From Pseudomonas sp. 6D_7.1_Bac1 (GTDB lineage: Bacteria > Pseudomonadota > Gammaproteobacteria > Pseudomonadales > Pseudomonadaceae): DNA of 64,000 bases. The notes beneath the pieces are model-generated. The model had not been told where the DNA came from and made no database searches. It saw nothing but the letters and a program-made list of their open reading frames with translations. This document shows positions 17,098-26,016 of this stretch, piece after piece (the stretch's first letter is position 1; the number at the start of each line of letters is the position of its first letter). The translations under genes and the position numbers were made by a program. Location: the NCBI RefSeq assembly GCF_025465945.1, contig NZ_JANLNW010000064.1, positions 55,344 to 119,343 on the forward strand, in the 5' to 3' direction.

Positions 17098-18072
17098 TCA
17101 ATCAAACAGTTTGCGGGCGCCACGCAGGGCCTGGTCCGCGCCGCGCAAGGTCTGCTCGACGATCGTGGCAGCGGGCAAGACATCGTTGACCAGGTCGGCG
17201 ACTTCACCCGCCCAGATCGCACGAACTTGCGTGTTGTCTTCGCGCAGCGCCTGGGCGTAATCCTCGCCGACACTGGCCGGGGCCTTCACCAGTTCGTGCT
17301 CGAAACCCAGCCAGCGGGCAGTGAAGTCGTTGGCCAGCGCTCGACCGCTGTACTGCTCTGGCCACTCGATACCCCGCACCAGGTCAAACGCACGAGTGCG
17401 CACGGTATCGCTGGCGGTGGCCCGGACCAGACGTTGCTTGAGTTTGTTGGACGGCAGCGCCTCTTCACTGGCCAGAAACCGCGTGCCCATCATCACCCCA
17501 TCGGCGCCCAGCAACAGGGCAGCGGCCAGACCCCGGCCATCGGCAATACCGCCGGCGGCGATCAGTACCACGTCGTCGCCCACCGCATCGCGCACGGCCG
17601 GGATCAATGGAAACGATGCCCGCCGCAGGCTGTGCCCGCCGGCTTCGGCGCCTTGCACGATCAGCGCATCGGCACCGGCCTCCAGGGCTGCCAGCGCCTG
17701 ATCGACGTCATGCACCTGAACGATGGCCAGCGCCCCGCTCTGCTTGATCGGAGCGATGAAAGGCCGGGCATCGCCAAACGACAAGGCGACCACGCTGGGC
17801 CGATAAGACAGGGCCAGCTCCAGCAGTTCGAAGCGCTTGGCCACGGTGAACATCACCAGCCCAACGCCCCAGGGTTGCTTGACGTCGTTCATCAGCTCCA
17901 GCTCGGTTTTCATCCAGTCCGGATCGCCATAGCTGGCGCCTACCAGACCGAGCCCGCCAGCCCGTGAAACCGCAGCGGCCAGTCGTCCGCCGGAAGCACC
18001 GCCCATGGGCGCCAGGACCACCGGGTTGGTGGTTTTAAGCAGTCGAGTCAGCGCAGAGTCGAAATTGCTCAC
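17098..18072 (-). CDS. Nitronate monooxygenase / 2-nitropropane dioxygenase-like FMN enzyme
   Basis: 324 residues from GTG 18072, which has AAGGAG 7 nt upstream; an upstream in-frame ATG has no such support. It is a TIM barrel with NPVVLAPMGGASGG near the N-terminus, QGAEAGGH in the middle (the family's active-site histidine motif), and AAGGIADGRGLAAALLLGADGVMMGTRF, the FMN-phosphate loop. Family members oxidise alkyl nitronates or act as enoyl reductases or quinone reductases, so the exact substrate is open. It lies in the middle of the operon, 83 bp after the ABM gene. With the flavin monooxygenase upstream it suggests oxidation of a nitrogen-bearing compound (inference). Confidence 0.82.
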   Translation of the reverse strand: MSNFDSALTRLLKTTNPVVLAPMGGASGGRLAAAVSRAGGLGLVGASYGDPDWMKTELELMNDVKQPWGVGLVMFTVAKRFELLELALSYRPSVVALSFGDARPFIAPIKQSGALAIVQVHDVDQALAALEAGADALIVQGAEAGGHSLRRASFPLIPAVRDAVGDDVVLIAAGGIADGRGLAAALLLGADGVMMGTRFLASEEALPSNKLKQRLVRATASDTVRTRAFDLVRGIEWPEQYSGRALANDFTARWLGFEHELVKAPASVGEDYAQALREDNTQVRAIWAGEVADLVNDVLPAATIVEQTLRGADQALRGARKLFD

Positions 18073-18155
18073 GGTGTATCTCCTTGATGTACCGATAAAA
18101 GAATTCGCCGAGCGGCAAACCCGCGACACGCAACGTACGCAGGCCTGCACTTCGC

Positions 18156-18527
18156 TTAAACGAGCGCCGCGGCCACCGGTGCGTAGGCTGCCGGGATGTA
18201 GTCGTTGACCTTGTACAAGTGGAACTCCCAGGTACCGGTCTCTTTCAATCGGTTGTAGCGGCTCAGGAATTGCTCATCGCAAAACAGCGAATCGAAGTCT
18301 TCTTTGCTGCTCCATTGCGCCTGGTTGATCACCGTCTTGCCGTCGATGCTTTTGAACAGGCGGCTCCACTGGAACGACGGATAAGCCTGCGCCACATAGC
18401 TCACTGCCGAGCGCAGTACATCGAGGGCGGCGTCCTGTTGGCCTTCGAAGACATGTACGACGTTAACCAGAAAAATCGCGTCGCTCTCGTCAGGTGTCGG
18501 TGCTTCGAATTCAGTCAGGTTGTTCAT
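18156..18527 (-). CDS. Small antibiotic-biosynthesis-monooxygenase (ABM) fold protein
   Basis: 123 residues from ATG 18527, which has AGGAGG 6 nt upstream; a longer in-frame start would overlap the preceding gene. The sequence has the dimeric ferredoxin-like pattern of ABM proteins: IFLVNVVHVFEG (first strand), QDAALDVLRSAVSYV (helix), WSRLFKSIDGKTVINQAQW (strands) and SKEDFDSLF (helix). Such proteins act as cofactor-free monooxygenases or decarboxylases, or as stress-related heme-degrading relatives. No heme-ligand motif is recognised. Placed between the flavin reductase and the nitronate-monooxygenase-like gene, it may modify a pathway intermediate. Confidence 0.7.
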   Translation of the reverse strand: MNNLTEFEAPTPDESDAIFLVNVVHVFEGQQDAALDVLRSAVSYVAQAYPSFQWSRLFKSIDGKTVINQAQWSSKEDFDSLFCDEQFLSRYNRLKETGTWEFHLYKVNDYIPAAYAPVAAALV

Positions 18528-18568
18528 GGTTGCCTCCTGGCAAACGCAGGTTAAAAAGTTGTCGCGAC

Positions 18569-19099
18569 TCAGTGAATCAGCGCGCAAGACTGTGCCGGTT
18601 TACCGTCCTGCCAGAGCAGGGGTGAAATGCGTTCGGTGACCAGCGAGCGCTCGACCCGGCCGACAATCACCTCATGGGTGGCGTAGGTCAGTCGGGCATC
18701 CACGCTGCAAAACAGCGTGGCCTGGGCGTCAGGCAGATACGGCAAATCGTCGAACGCCGCCCAGTCACCCTGTTCGAAACGCGCATGCCCCTTGAGCTGG
18801 CCGGCAAATACGCCGACCAGTTGGCTTTGCGCCGCATCGAGCAGGTTCACGCTGAACCGTTGATTGGTCAGCAACGGCTCACACAGACTGGCCGAGCGGT
18901 TGATGCAGATCAGCAGCGAGGGCGGATCGGTACACAACGAAGTGACCGCCGTGGCGACCATGCCGCTGCGTGCATTGCCAACGCCGGTGGCGATGATCGA
19001 AACCGTGCTGGTCAGACGCCGCATGGCCCGTTTGAAGTCCTCGGCCGGCTCCGGATTTAACGGCTCGTCGGCCAGCGCCAAAGCGCTTCGGGCGCTCAT
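18569..19099 (-). CDS. Flavin reductase (RutF/HpaC-like) partner of the LLM monooxygenase
   Basis: 176 residues, the usual size of the flavin-reductase-like FMN-binding family. FKRAMRRLTSTVSIIATG and GMVATAVTSLCTDPPSLLICINRSAS are the typical FMN-binding first third; FSVNLLDAAQ and the late THEVIVGRVE complete the pattern. It uses NAD(P)H to reduce free flavin. Its start overlaps the stop of the LLM monooxygenase gene by 4 bp, which strongly supports a two-component monooxygenase in which this protein delivers reduced FMN. The closest pathway analogy is RutF with RutA. Confidence 0.87.
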   Translation of the reverse strand: MSARSALALADEPLNPEPAEDFKRAMRRLTSTVSIIATGVGNARSGMVATAVTSLCTDPPSLLICINRSASLCEPLLTNQRFSVNLLDAAQSQLVGVFAGQLKGHARFEQGDWAAFDDLPYLPDAQATLFCSVDARLTYATHEVIVGRVERSLVTERISPLLWQDGKPAQSCALIH

Positions 19100-20265
19100 G
19101 CCACCGCTCCAATGATCCGTCGGGCGCTGTTATGGGGCTGGCGCAGACCGGCGTCTTCCATGCGTGGCAAGACGTCTTCGAGAAACTCGTCGAGGCCACT
19201 TTTGTAGTCGAGCCAGGTCAGACAGATACCGTCGATGCCCAGGTCGCTGTAACGCTGGAATTGCTCGGCGATCATGTCAGCGGTGCCCACCAATGGCACC
19301 CCGGCGAAACCGGCCTTGAAGTGGAAGCGGAAGCGCTCGGCGTCTTCGGTGCTGGCGAACATCCCGCTCTGAATGCCGATCTCCGAGGTGACGTTATCCA
19401 GTGCGACTTCATCGCCATGCTGATTGGCGTAGTAGTCGAGGTACTTCTCGGCTTCCTCCAGCGTGTCCTTCTGCACGACATAGGAGTAGACCCAGATCTG
19501 AATCTCGCGGCCATACTCCAGGCGTGCCAGGTCGCGGTAGGCCTTGATCTGCGCGCGAATGGTGTCGTCGTCATCTTCGTGCTTGAGGATCAGGAACGCC
19601 GCGTCGCAATGCTCGGCACAAAACCGGCGACCGCGCTCGGAACCACCGGCATTCATCAGGAACGGCTGGTTGAGCGGTTTGGGTTGGGCGAAACCTTGGG
19701 CAATGTTGAAGAAGTCGCCCTTGAAGTCGAAATTGGCCGGCTCGTTCCAGGCCATCCGGGCGACTTTCAGCCACTCATCGGCATGGTCGTAGCGCCGGTC
19801 ATGTTCCAGCTGCACGCCGCCATTGAACATGCCCATTTCTTTACCATACCAGCCGCAGATCATGTTCAGACCGAAGCGGCCACCGCTGATATGGTCGATG
19901 GTCGCGGCCTGCTTGGCCGCGAACAACGGGTGCACAGTCGACAGGTGCGAGGTGGTAAACAGGGCGATCTGTTCGGTCACCGACGCCAGTCCCGCGGCCC
20001 AGGTGTAGGTTTCGAAAGACACGCCCATCGGGTCGCTGGCGCCACCCCAGCCGCGCCAGCGCCCTACCGGCAGTAGCAACTCAAGGCCGGCCTTGTCGGC
20101 TTTTTTGGCGATTTCCAGGTTGCCGCTCCAGTCGCTGGCGTTTAAGCGCTCCGGGACGGTGGTCAGGGTGCAACCCCCTTCGATATTGAGCGCGAACACC
20201 CCCAGCTTGATTTTGTTGGTGCTGCTGCGCATCGGATTGGTTTTTACCAAATGGTTCGAAGTCAT
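19096..20265 (-). CDS. LLM-class flavin-dependent monooxygenase, RutA-like
   Basis: 389 residues with the bacterial-luciferase-like TIM barrel: KIKLGVFALN, a WSGNLEIAKKADKAGLE stretch, LASVTEQIALFTTSHL, and the class hallmark ISGGRFGLNMICGW. The GRWRGWGG and QMG-like motifs recall the RutA/DszA/SsuD group. It starts at ATG 20265, with AGGAG 7 nt upstream. Family members use FMNH2 and O2 to make a flavin peroxide that cleaves C-N (RutA) or C-S bonds. The reductase gene overlaps its 3' end. It begins 72 bp after the end of the RraA-like gene region, within the same operon. The substrate is unknown; context suggests a nitrogen-containing molecule. Confidence 0.87.
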   Translation of the reverse strand: MTSNHLVKTNPMRSSTNKIKLGVFALNIEGGCTLTTVPERLNASDWSGNLEIAKKADKAGLELLLPVGRWRGWGGASDPMGVSFETYTWAAGLASVTEQIALFTTSHLSTVHPLFAAKQAATIDHISGGRFGLNMICGWYGKEMGMFNGGVQLEHDRRYDHADEWLKVARMAWNEPANFDFKGDFFNIAQGFAQPKPLNQPFLMNAGGSERGRRFCAEHCDAAFLILKHEDDDDTIRAQIKAYRDLARLEYGREIQIWVYSYVVQKDTLEEAEKYLDYYANQHGDEVALDNVTSEIGIQSGMFASTEDAERFRFHFKAGFAGVPLVGTADMIAEQFQRYSDLGIDGICLTWLDYKSGLDEFLEDVLPRMEDAGLRQPHNSARRIIGAVA

Positions 20266-20336
20266 CTCTCTTCTCCTTAAGTGAGCGTCATGTGCCGTCT
20301 CGCATGACGCTTAGTCACCGCACGCAGGTATCCCGC

Positions 20337-21044
20337 TCAGGCGGCGCTCGGGTTCTTGGCCTCAGCCGCAAGCCACGGCTGGTCATAGCGGTGCAGACGT
20401 CGCGCCTCGGCCAGCGACAGGCCTTGCGCCACCGACTCGATGATGTCGCGCTCGGTCTTTTCCACCGATTGGGCGCGCTTGATGACTTCCAAGGCCTTGT
20501 CAATGGGGATCACCAGGCAGCCGCTGGCATCGCCGACAATCAAATCCCCCGGATTGACCGTCACCGCACCGATCTGCACCGGCACCTGGGTGGCCTTGAG
20601 TTGCACGCGGTTCTTTCCCGATTGCATAAACCGCCCACGGCTGAACAGCGGGTAACCGAGTCGGGTCACGGTGTCGATGTCGCGGGCAGCACCGTCGATC
20701 ACCGTGCCGCGGATGTTCCGGCTCAAGGCCACATGGGTGAGGATGTCGCCCCAAACGGTAGCGTCCAGGCGCCCGGCATTGCTGGACACCACCACGGAGC
20801 CCGGGGGGACGTCGTCAATGTAGTTGGCGGCGTTCTTGAACCCGTCGTTCTGGTTGACCGGCTCGTAGAGCACGGTGAAGGCAAAGCCTGAGCAACGGGT
20901 GCCCGGGACTTGTTGGCCGATACCTTGCAACCCGGCATCAATGCCGAGGCTGTCGAGGGCATCACTCAGCGATGCCGTATCCAGAGCAGCGCATTGCTCC
21001 AGCAGGGAGGCGCGTTGTTGCACCGAAAGTGAAAGGTGGCTCAT
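20337..21044 (-). CDS. RraA/4-hydroxy-4-methyl-2-oxoglutarate aldolase-family protein
   Basis: 235 residues from ATG 21044, behind AAGGAG; it overlaps the dehydrogenase stop by 4 bp. The central part has VVVSSNAGRLDATVWGDIL and TVIDGAARDIDTV, the GxxxRD divalent-metal and pyruvate-binding motif of class II pyruvate aldolases of the HMG/CHA type. VGDASGCLVIP is a further family element. Such aldolases split 4-hydroxy-4-substituted 2-oxo acids to pyruvate (or decarboxylate oxaloacetate); related RraA proteins only regulate RNase E. The operon context favours an aldolase. Confidence 0.82.
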   Translation of the reverse strand: MSHLSLSVQQRASLLEQCAALDTASLSDALDSLGIDAGLQGIGQQVPGTRCSGFAFTVLYEPVNQNDGFKNAANYIDDVPPGSVVVSSNAGRLDATVWGDILTHVALSRNIRGTVIDGAARDIDTVTRLGYPLFSRGRFMQSGKNRVQLKATQVPVQIGAVTVNPGDLIVGDASGCLVIPIDKALEVIKRAQSVEKTERDIIESVAQGLSLAEARRLHRYDQPWLAAEAKNPSAA

Positions 21045-22246
21045 ACATGGCTCCTTGCGGGCAAAGCCCCGCCGTTGTCGGTTTGCGGGTTGAGTGGACG
21101 AAGGTTGAGCACGCTTCTTTCGATGATGGCCGCGGCGCATTGCCGGGTGGTTGCGTGACCACCGCTGTCGTAGGTCTGGCAGTCATGCTTGACCACCTGC
21201 GCCACCGCCTGCTCGATGGCCAGGGCCTGGGCGTGGTAGCCCAGGTGTTCGAGCAGCAATGCCAGAGACAGAAACATCGCGCTGGGGTTGGCCTTGTTCT
21301 GGCCGACATGCGCCGGGGCGCTACCGTGTACCGGTTCGAAGTAGGCCCCGGCATCACCGATGTTCGCGCTGGGTGCGAAACCGAGGCCGCCCATGACCCC
21401 GGCACCGAGATCGGAAAGGATGTCGCCGAACATGTTCTCCGCGACAATCACGCCAAAGCGCTCCGGACGACGAATCATCCACAAGGCGACGGCGTCCACG
21501 TTGTCGATGTTGCAGGCGATGTCCGGGTAGTCCGTGGCAACGCTTTCGAGGATGCCCTTGGCAAACGCGCCGCTGTAACGCAACACGTTCGGCTTGTCCG
21601 CCAGGGTCACACGCGGGTAGCCGTGCTTGCGGGCGTAGTCGAAGGCGTAGCGAAACAGTCGGGTCAAACCGGCCCGGGTCTGCAATCGCACCGTCATCGT
21701 CGCATCCTCAGGCGAGTCGCGGTGCCAGGGCGCCCCGGCCAGTTCCCGCGCCTTGAGCACCGGTTCGAACTCGGCGGGTATCGCGGCAAAGTCCAGCCCG
21801 GCGTAGAGCCCTTCGGTGTTTTCCCGGATCACCGTGAAGCGAAACCGGCCTTCACCCAGGACATCGGTGACTGGCCGCACATTGGCGTACAGACTCAAAC
21901 GCTGACGCAGCTGAATCACCGGCGAGACGTAAACCCGCGAGGTATTGCGCAAGTGCTCCGGCAGCTCGGCCTCGGCTTCTTGCAATGCCTTGCTGGTGAT
22001 GGCGCCGAGCAACGTGGCGTCGGCGGCGGCGATTTTTGCCCAGGTCTGCGCCGGCACCGGGTCACCGCCGGTTCGCCAGCACTCCCAGCCGATCTGGCCG
22101 AAATCCAGGTCGATGGGCAACGCCAGCGCCTCGAAGATCGGCAGGATAGCCTCGACCACTTCCACGCCGACGCCATCGCCGGGCAGCACACAGACTCGAT
22201 GACGCGCCGGCTGGCCTGGCAACGTCGATGAATGAAGTGCCGTCAT
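21041..22246 (-). CDS. Isopropylmalate/tartrate/isocitrate-type NAD(P)-dependent beta-decarboxylating dehydrogenase
   Basis: 401 residues using ATG 22246, which forms TGATG with the aldolase stop; GTG 22249 is possible. The fold signature is complete: LPGDGVGVEVVEA near the N-terminus, FTVIRENTEGLYAG, the metal-site region AENMFGDILSDLGAGVMGGLGFAPSANIG (split in the gene only by this notation), and the NAD-binding FEPVHGSAPAHVG. Enzymes of this family oxidise and decarboxylate a 2-hydroxy diacid such as 3-isopropylmalate, tartrate, D-malate or homoisocitrate. No leuCD-type isomerase is in the operon, so it is unlikely to be leucine biosynthesis. The context, between two aldolase/lyase genes, suggests processing of a substituted malate or tartrate. 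Confidence 0.85.
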   Translation of the reverse strand: MTALHSSTLPGQPARHRVCVLPGDGVGVEVVEAILPIFEALALPIDLDFGQIGWECWRTGGDPVPAQTWAKIAAADATLLGAITSKALQEAEAELPEHLRNTSRVYVSPVIQLRQRLSLYANVRPVTDVLGEGRFRFTVIRENTEGLYAGLDFAAIPAEFEPVLKARELAGAPWHRDSPEDATMTVRLQTRAGLTRLFRYAFDYARKHGYPRVTLADKPNVLRYSGAFAKGILESVATDYPDIACNIDNVDAVALWMIRRPERFGVIVAENMFGDILSDLGAGVMGGLGFAPSANIGDAGAYFEPVHGSAPAHVGQNKANPSAMFLSLALLLEHLGYHAQALAIEQAVAQVVKHDCQTYDSGGHATTRQCAAAIIERSVLNLRPLNPQTDNGGALPARSHV

Positions 22247-23274
22247 CACATTTTCCCTTCAGCGGAAAGACGAGCAGGGAAACTGGCTCGGGAAATCACC
22301 GTCGGCCGTGCAGCATGCCGCGCAAACAGGTCCTGCTCGTGCATCGCTCTGAGCGCCTGGAAGGTCGAGTTGATCTGCAACCGGGACATGGTGTCCTCCA
22401 GCCGCTGCGACACATCGAACGGCAGATTGTAAGCACCCAGCATCACGTCCATGAGCGGGGCTGGCAGACTGCTCAATGGCACACTTTCAGCGGTGTACTC
22501 GGACAATTGCAGGGCCTTGACCAGGTCATAGCCATTGGCACTGCCGATGCGTTCCAGATAGGCGATGAACATGCCCAAGTGCAAGTTGCCCGCCCCTTTG
22601 CCCATGCCGCAAATCGAGGTATCGATGTATTCGGCGCCGGCATCGACGGCCGCGATGGAGTTGGAAAGTGCCAGGGAAAGATTGTTGTGCGCATGAAAGC
22701 CCAACGGCGCATGCACTCTTCTGGAGATTCGGCTGATCAGCAGTTCGACATCATCGGGAATCATGTTGCCGTTGGAGTCGGCAAAATAAATGATATCGGC
22801 CCCGGCCCCTTCCGCACGCAACGCAATGTCGGTAACAACACCCGGTGTTTGCGTGGTGATATGGGTGATGTTGGCACTGGCCAGGAAGTTGAACGACTTG
22901 ACCAACTTGATGGTTTCCAGCCCTTGCTCAAGTTGATCGGCACGCAGGCATACCCGAATCATTCCGACGCCATGTTCGGCCAGCATTTCGAAGTCTTCGC
23001 CGACCACATTACGCGGGTGAACCATGACACACAGCCCTAGTTGTCCGTGCGCGGCGCGGCGTAATGAATCCAGATACTCAGGACTGACCGAACTGCTCAG
23101 GCCATGTTCTTTTTTGCGAACGAAAGAGCCATTGCAATAGCCCACTTCAGCGTGAACTACGCCTACATCGGTCAAGTGCCCGACCGCATTAGCGGCATAA
23201 TCGGCAGTGAACTCAAAGTTATTACGATAACCACCATCACGGAGCGTTACATCAATAATTTTTACTTTGCTCAT
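22246..23274 (-). CDS. DRE-TIM metallolyase (HMG-CoA lyase / 4-hydroxy-2-oxovalerate aldolase-like)
   Basis: 342 residues from ATG 23274, behind AGGA; the frame extends 15 codons upstream without an RBS. DVTLRDGGYRNNF supplies the catalytic R12-D13 pair, and GFHAHNN supplies the metal ligands H194 and H196; these are the hallmarks of the DRE-TIM family. Members either condense acyl-CoA with 2-oxo acids or cleave 4-hydroxy-2-oxo acids. No long regulatory C-terminal domain, as in LeuA, is present, which fits an aldolase/lyase better. It is the first gene of the nine-gene operon, downstream of a 472-bp region with a long palindrome and of a LysR gene. Confidence 0.82.
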   Translation of the reverse strand: MSKVKIIDVTLRDGGYRNNFEFTADYAANAVGHLTDVGVVHAEVGYCNGSFVRKKEHGLSSSVSPEYLDSLRRAAHGQLGLCVMVHPRNVVGEDFEMLAEHGVGMIRVCLRADQLEQGLETIKLVKSFNFLASANITHITTQTPGVVTDIALRAEGAGADIIYFADSNGNMIPDDVELLISRISRRVHAPLGFHAHNNLSLALSNSIAAVDAGAEYIDTSICGMGKGAGNLHLGMFIAYLERIGSANGYDLVKALQLSEYTAESVPLSSLPAPLMDVMLGAYNLPFDVSQRLEDTMSRLQINSTFQALRAMHEQDLFARHAARPTVISRASFPARLSAEGKM

Positions 23275-23746
23275 GATCCAATTCCTTCTGTGGGTTCTCT
23301 TAAAACTCTGGACACGCACGCAAGTACGCTCCGGTTTTTTTCCAGTAGTAACGAGGCCGCAATGCCGGATTATTCCTGAACAGGTTTTTACAGGGCATGA
23401 GTCGAGGGCCGCGAAGGCCGAAAACAGAAAGTCAAATTTATTTTTTCAGCGTCAGCTGCTCCAGCTGCCATCGAACACGTTCAATGGGCAAATGGAATCA
23501 TGGCTGTTTTTTTTATTATGGGGGTGTCCGCAACCGGGAAGACGTGTGCCGTGTCCGGTGGGGTGGACTATTGAAAACCCTGGCACAGGTTTTCAATCGT
23601 TGAAGGACCAAGCCTGTTTCTTATTCTTGGGCCGATACTGGAATCTGCCCGCTTGTTTGTAAACTCCCCGTATTCACCCTAGGGGGTTAAATAATTCACC
23701 TTGTATTAATGCAATAGTGAACTACGCACCCTCTCAAAAAGACGCC
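23275..23746. other. 472-bp non-coding region upstream of the nine-gene operon
   Basis: No convincing gene is seen on either strand. The stretch is more A/T-rich than its neighbours, with several T and A runs (for example near 23435-23445 and 23508-23519). It carries a perfect 10-bp palindrome, listed separately. It should hold the operon promoter and the binding sites of the upstream LysR protein. Confidence 0.6.
23570..23597. promoter_or_regulatory. Perfect 10-bp palindrome, candidate LysR operator
   Basis: attgaaaacc (23570-23579) and ggttttcaat (23588-23597) form a perfect inverted repeat around an 8-nt spacer. No T-tract follows on either strand, so a protein-binding site is more likely than a terminator. 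It lies about 295 bp upstream of the operon's first gene and 150 bp downstream of the LysR stop. Confidence 0.5.
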
Positions 23747-24613
23747 TCAGAAATAATGCTCAGTCGGAAAACAACTGACCAGGAAGTCCATCAGCGAACG
23801 AATAGGGGCTTCCTTGCGCAAGTCTTCATGCACCACCAGCCAGATATCGATCATCAGGTCTGAACTACGGAACTGGGCCTTTTCCAGCGCCGGGTCTTTC
23901 AGGCCATAGAAATTGGGCAACAATGCGATACCGACACCGGCACGTGCCGCCGAGGCTTGGACTTCAAGGCTCCTGGCGCGCAACACCACAGGACGCTCCG
24001 CAGCCACCTCGCGCAGCCATACCTGTTGTCGGGAGTGTTCCATGCTGTCGTCATAGACGATGTACTCGTACTGATCGCTGGTGTGCTCTGTCAGGTACTG
24101 CGCGCTGCCGTACAGCCCAAACGACACGGTGCCGATCTTGCGCGCCACGAGGTCCATCTGGGTCGGGCGACACAAACGAATCATCAGGTCCGGTTCGGGG
24201 TTGCACAAGGTGCCGATATCGTCCTGCATCAGCAGGCTGACATTGATCGAGGGGTGTTCACGACGCAAGCGTCCCAGGTGCGGGGCAATGAACTCGGAGG
24301 TCAGCAGGGGCGGTGCACTGACCGAGAGGTCGGCGACCATTTCCGTTTGCACCGAAAGCGCCACCTTGGAAATCGCCTTGGCGTCTTTCTGCATTCGCCC
24401 GGCGATTTCGGCGATGCGGTGACCAAACGGCGTCATTTCATAGTTGCGTTTGCGTCGGTCGACGAGTTTGAGGTTCAGTGATGACTCCAGCGCCGCGATC
24501 CGCCGCGCGACGGTGGCATGTTCCACGCCCAGCTCCCTCGCCGCGCTGCTAAGCGACTGTGTGCGGGCGAAGGTGACGTAATGGCGCAGGTTCTCCCAGT
24601 CGAACATGCTCAT
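23747..24613 (-). CDS. LysR-family transcriptional regulator
   Basis: 288 residues from ATG 24613 (MSMFDWENLRHYV); another in-frame ATG at 24676 has a GAGG just upstream and would add 21 residues. The N-terminal winged HTH reads LSSAARELGVEHATVARRIAALE, with the family's A-x(2)-L pattern. The effector domain (about 90-285) contains VSAPPLLTSEFIAPHL and AARAGVGIALLPNF. Such proteins respond to a small pathway molecule. It is transcribed in the same direction as, and directly upstream of, the nine-gene operon, and downstream of the MFS gene; it may control either or both. Confidence 0.87.
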   Translation of the reverse strand: MSMFDWENLRHYVTFARTQSLSSAARELGVEHATVARRIAALESSLNLKLVDRRKRNYEMTPFGHRIAEIAGRMQKDAKAISKVALSVQTEMVADLSVSAPPLLTSEFIAPHLGRLRREHPSINVSLLMQDDIGTLCNPEPDLMIRLCRPTQMDLVARKIGTVSFGLYGSAQYLTEHTSDQYEYIVYDDSMEHSRQQVWLREVAAERPVVLRARSLEVQASAARAGVGIALLPNFYGLKDPALEKAQFRSSDLMIDIWLVVHEDLRKEAPIRSLMDFLVSCFPTEHYF

Positions 24614-24831
24614 GTCGCGCGATTCCAGACCCACGGGCCAGTTGCAGGAAGCATTGTGCAAAGGTAACGAGTTCATGTGGCCTCGATCGATTCTCAATGG
24701 AATGACAATCCAGGCTGTCGACCCAAAGGTTTCCTTCCTGGATATCCTTGTTTGGGAAAAACATTCGATGGCGGCCACGCACTGACGAAAATACAACCCC
24801 CATCCGTGCGGGCTACGATGCATCGTTCAAC

Positions 24832-26016
24832 TCAGTCTGCGGCGATCTGCGCTCCTCCCTTGCGCAGCTCGGTACTGAAAAACAGAACTTTGACCACGAT
24901 GACCAATACGGCCAGCGCGGCAAATAGCAAACCACTGTACAGGGTGCCCTGCAAGCCCATGCGTGCCAGGAACCACCCACCCGTAGTTGACCCAATGGTC
25001 ACGCCCAGGTTGATGAACGAGATATAAATGCCGGTGGCGAACTCGGGCGCTTCCGGCGCTTCGGAGGTCAGCCATATCTGCGTGACGATCAGCCCGCTGG
25101 TATGGGTCGCGCCCCAGATCACCACGATAACCAGCATGGTCATCAAGGACGGGCCGGCGAACAGGTACAACAGCCCATAGGCACCGGCCAGCAGGATCGG
25201 GTGCAGGATGGTTGTCCGAACCATGTTCTGCCCGATCAGCTTGCCGGCATACAGATTGCCCGCGACACCGCCAATACCGAAGATCACCAGCAGGATACTG
25301 ATCATCTGCGCGCTCATGCCCGCTTCCTTGGCCAGGTACTCGGCCGAGTAGCTGTACACGGAAAACATCGCGGCAAAAATCAGAGTCGAGGCGGTGATGT
25401 TCAGCCAGAGTGGGAATTTGCGCAAAATAGCCAACTGCTCTTTATAGGAAATGCGGGTTTTGTCGGGCGCGTCCGGCAGCCGGGCAATGATCCCCAGGCC
25501 GGCAATGCAGTTGACCACGGCGCAGAACAGAAACGAGGCCTCATAGGAAAACTGCGCCGCGATCAGCGTCGTCAACGGCACCCCCAACACCATGCCCATA
25601 CTGGTACCGACAAAGGCCTTGGCAGCTGCACGGGTCGACTCCTGCGGTGGGTACAGGGAAACGGCCGCGACAAAGGCCAGGGAAAAGTACACGGGGTGAA
25701 ACAGCGCTGGGATGATGCGCAGCACCATCAACGACTCAAAGTTGGGTGCATAGGCCGACAACACACTGGTGCCGGCAAAAATGAACAATGCAATGGTGAG
25801 GACTTTTTTGCGGTTGAAGCGTGACAGCAGCAGCACCATGATCGGGCCGAATACCGCAATGATCAGCGCGAACAGCCCCACCAACAGGCCGGCTTGGGAC
25901 GCACTGATCGAGAAGCGCTCGATAATCACCGGAAGAATCCCGACTACGCCGAACTCAATGGTGTAAACGCCAAACAGGCCTAGTGCGAGAAAGTAGATCG
26001 GATGGAGCATTTTCAT
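24832..26016 (-). CDS. MFS transporter (DHA1/AraJ-like, 12 TM)
   Basis: 394 residues and about 12 hydrophobic segments. After TM2 it has the loop SRFNRKKV, a variant of the MFS motif A, and it has a central charged loop near residues 183-200 (PDAPDKTRISYKEQ). It resembles drug or sugar-efflux permeases of the DHA1 group. The ATG overlaps the stop of the upstream oxidoreductase gene by 4 bp, so the two are co-transcribed. A role in exporting a compound linked to the neighbouring catabolic/biosynthetic operon is inferred. The substrate cannot be told. Confidence 0.85.
   Translation of the reverse strand: MKMLHPIYFLALGLFGVYTIEFGVVGILPVIIERFSISASQAGLLVGLFALIIAVFGPIMVLLLSRFNRKKVLTIALFIFAGTSVLSAYAPNFESLMVLRIIPALFHPVYFSLAFVAAVSLYPPQESTRAAAKAFVGTSMGMVLGVPLTTLIAAQFSYEASFLFCAVVNCIAGLGIIARLPDAPDKTRISYKEQLAILRKFPLWLNITASTLIFAAMFSVYSYSAEYLAKEAGMSAQMISILLVIFGIGGVAGNLYAGKLIGQNMVRTTILHPILLAGAYGLLYLFAGPSLMTMLVIVVIWGATHTSGLIVTQIWLTSEAPEAPEFATGIYISFINLGVTIGSTTGGWFLARMGLQGTLYSGLLFAALAVLVIVVKVLFFSTELRKGGAQIAAD

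Noticed and set aside
21041..23274. Leucine biosynthesis (leuA-leuB) operon
   Set aside because: No leuCD genes are present, the DRE-TIM enzyme lacks the LeuA regulatory domain, and the other genes are oxygenases and aldolases.
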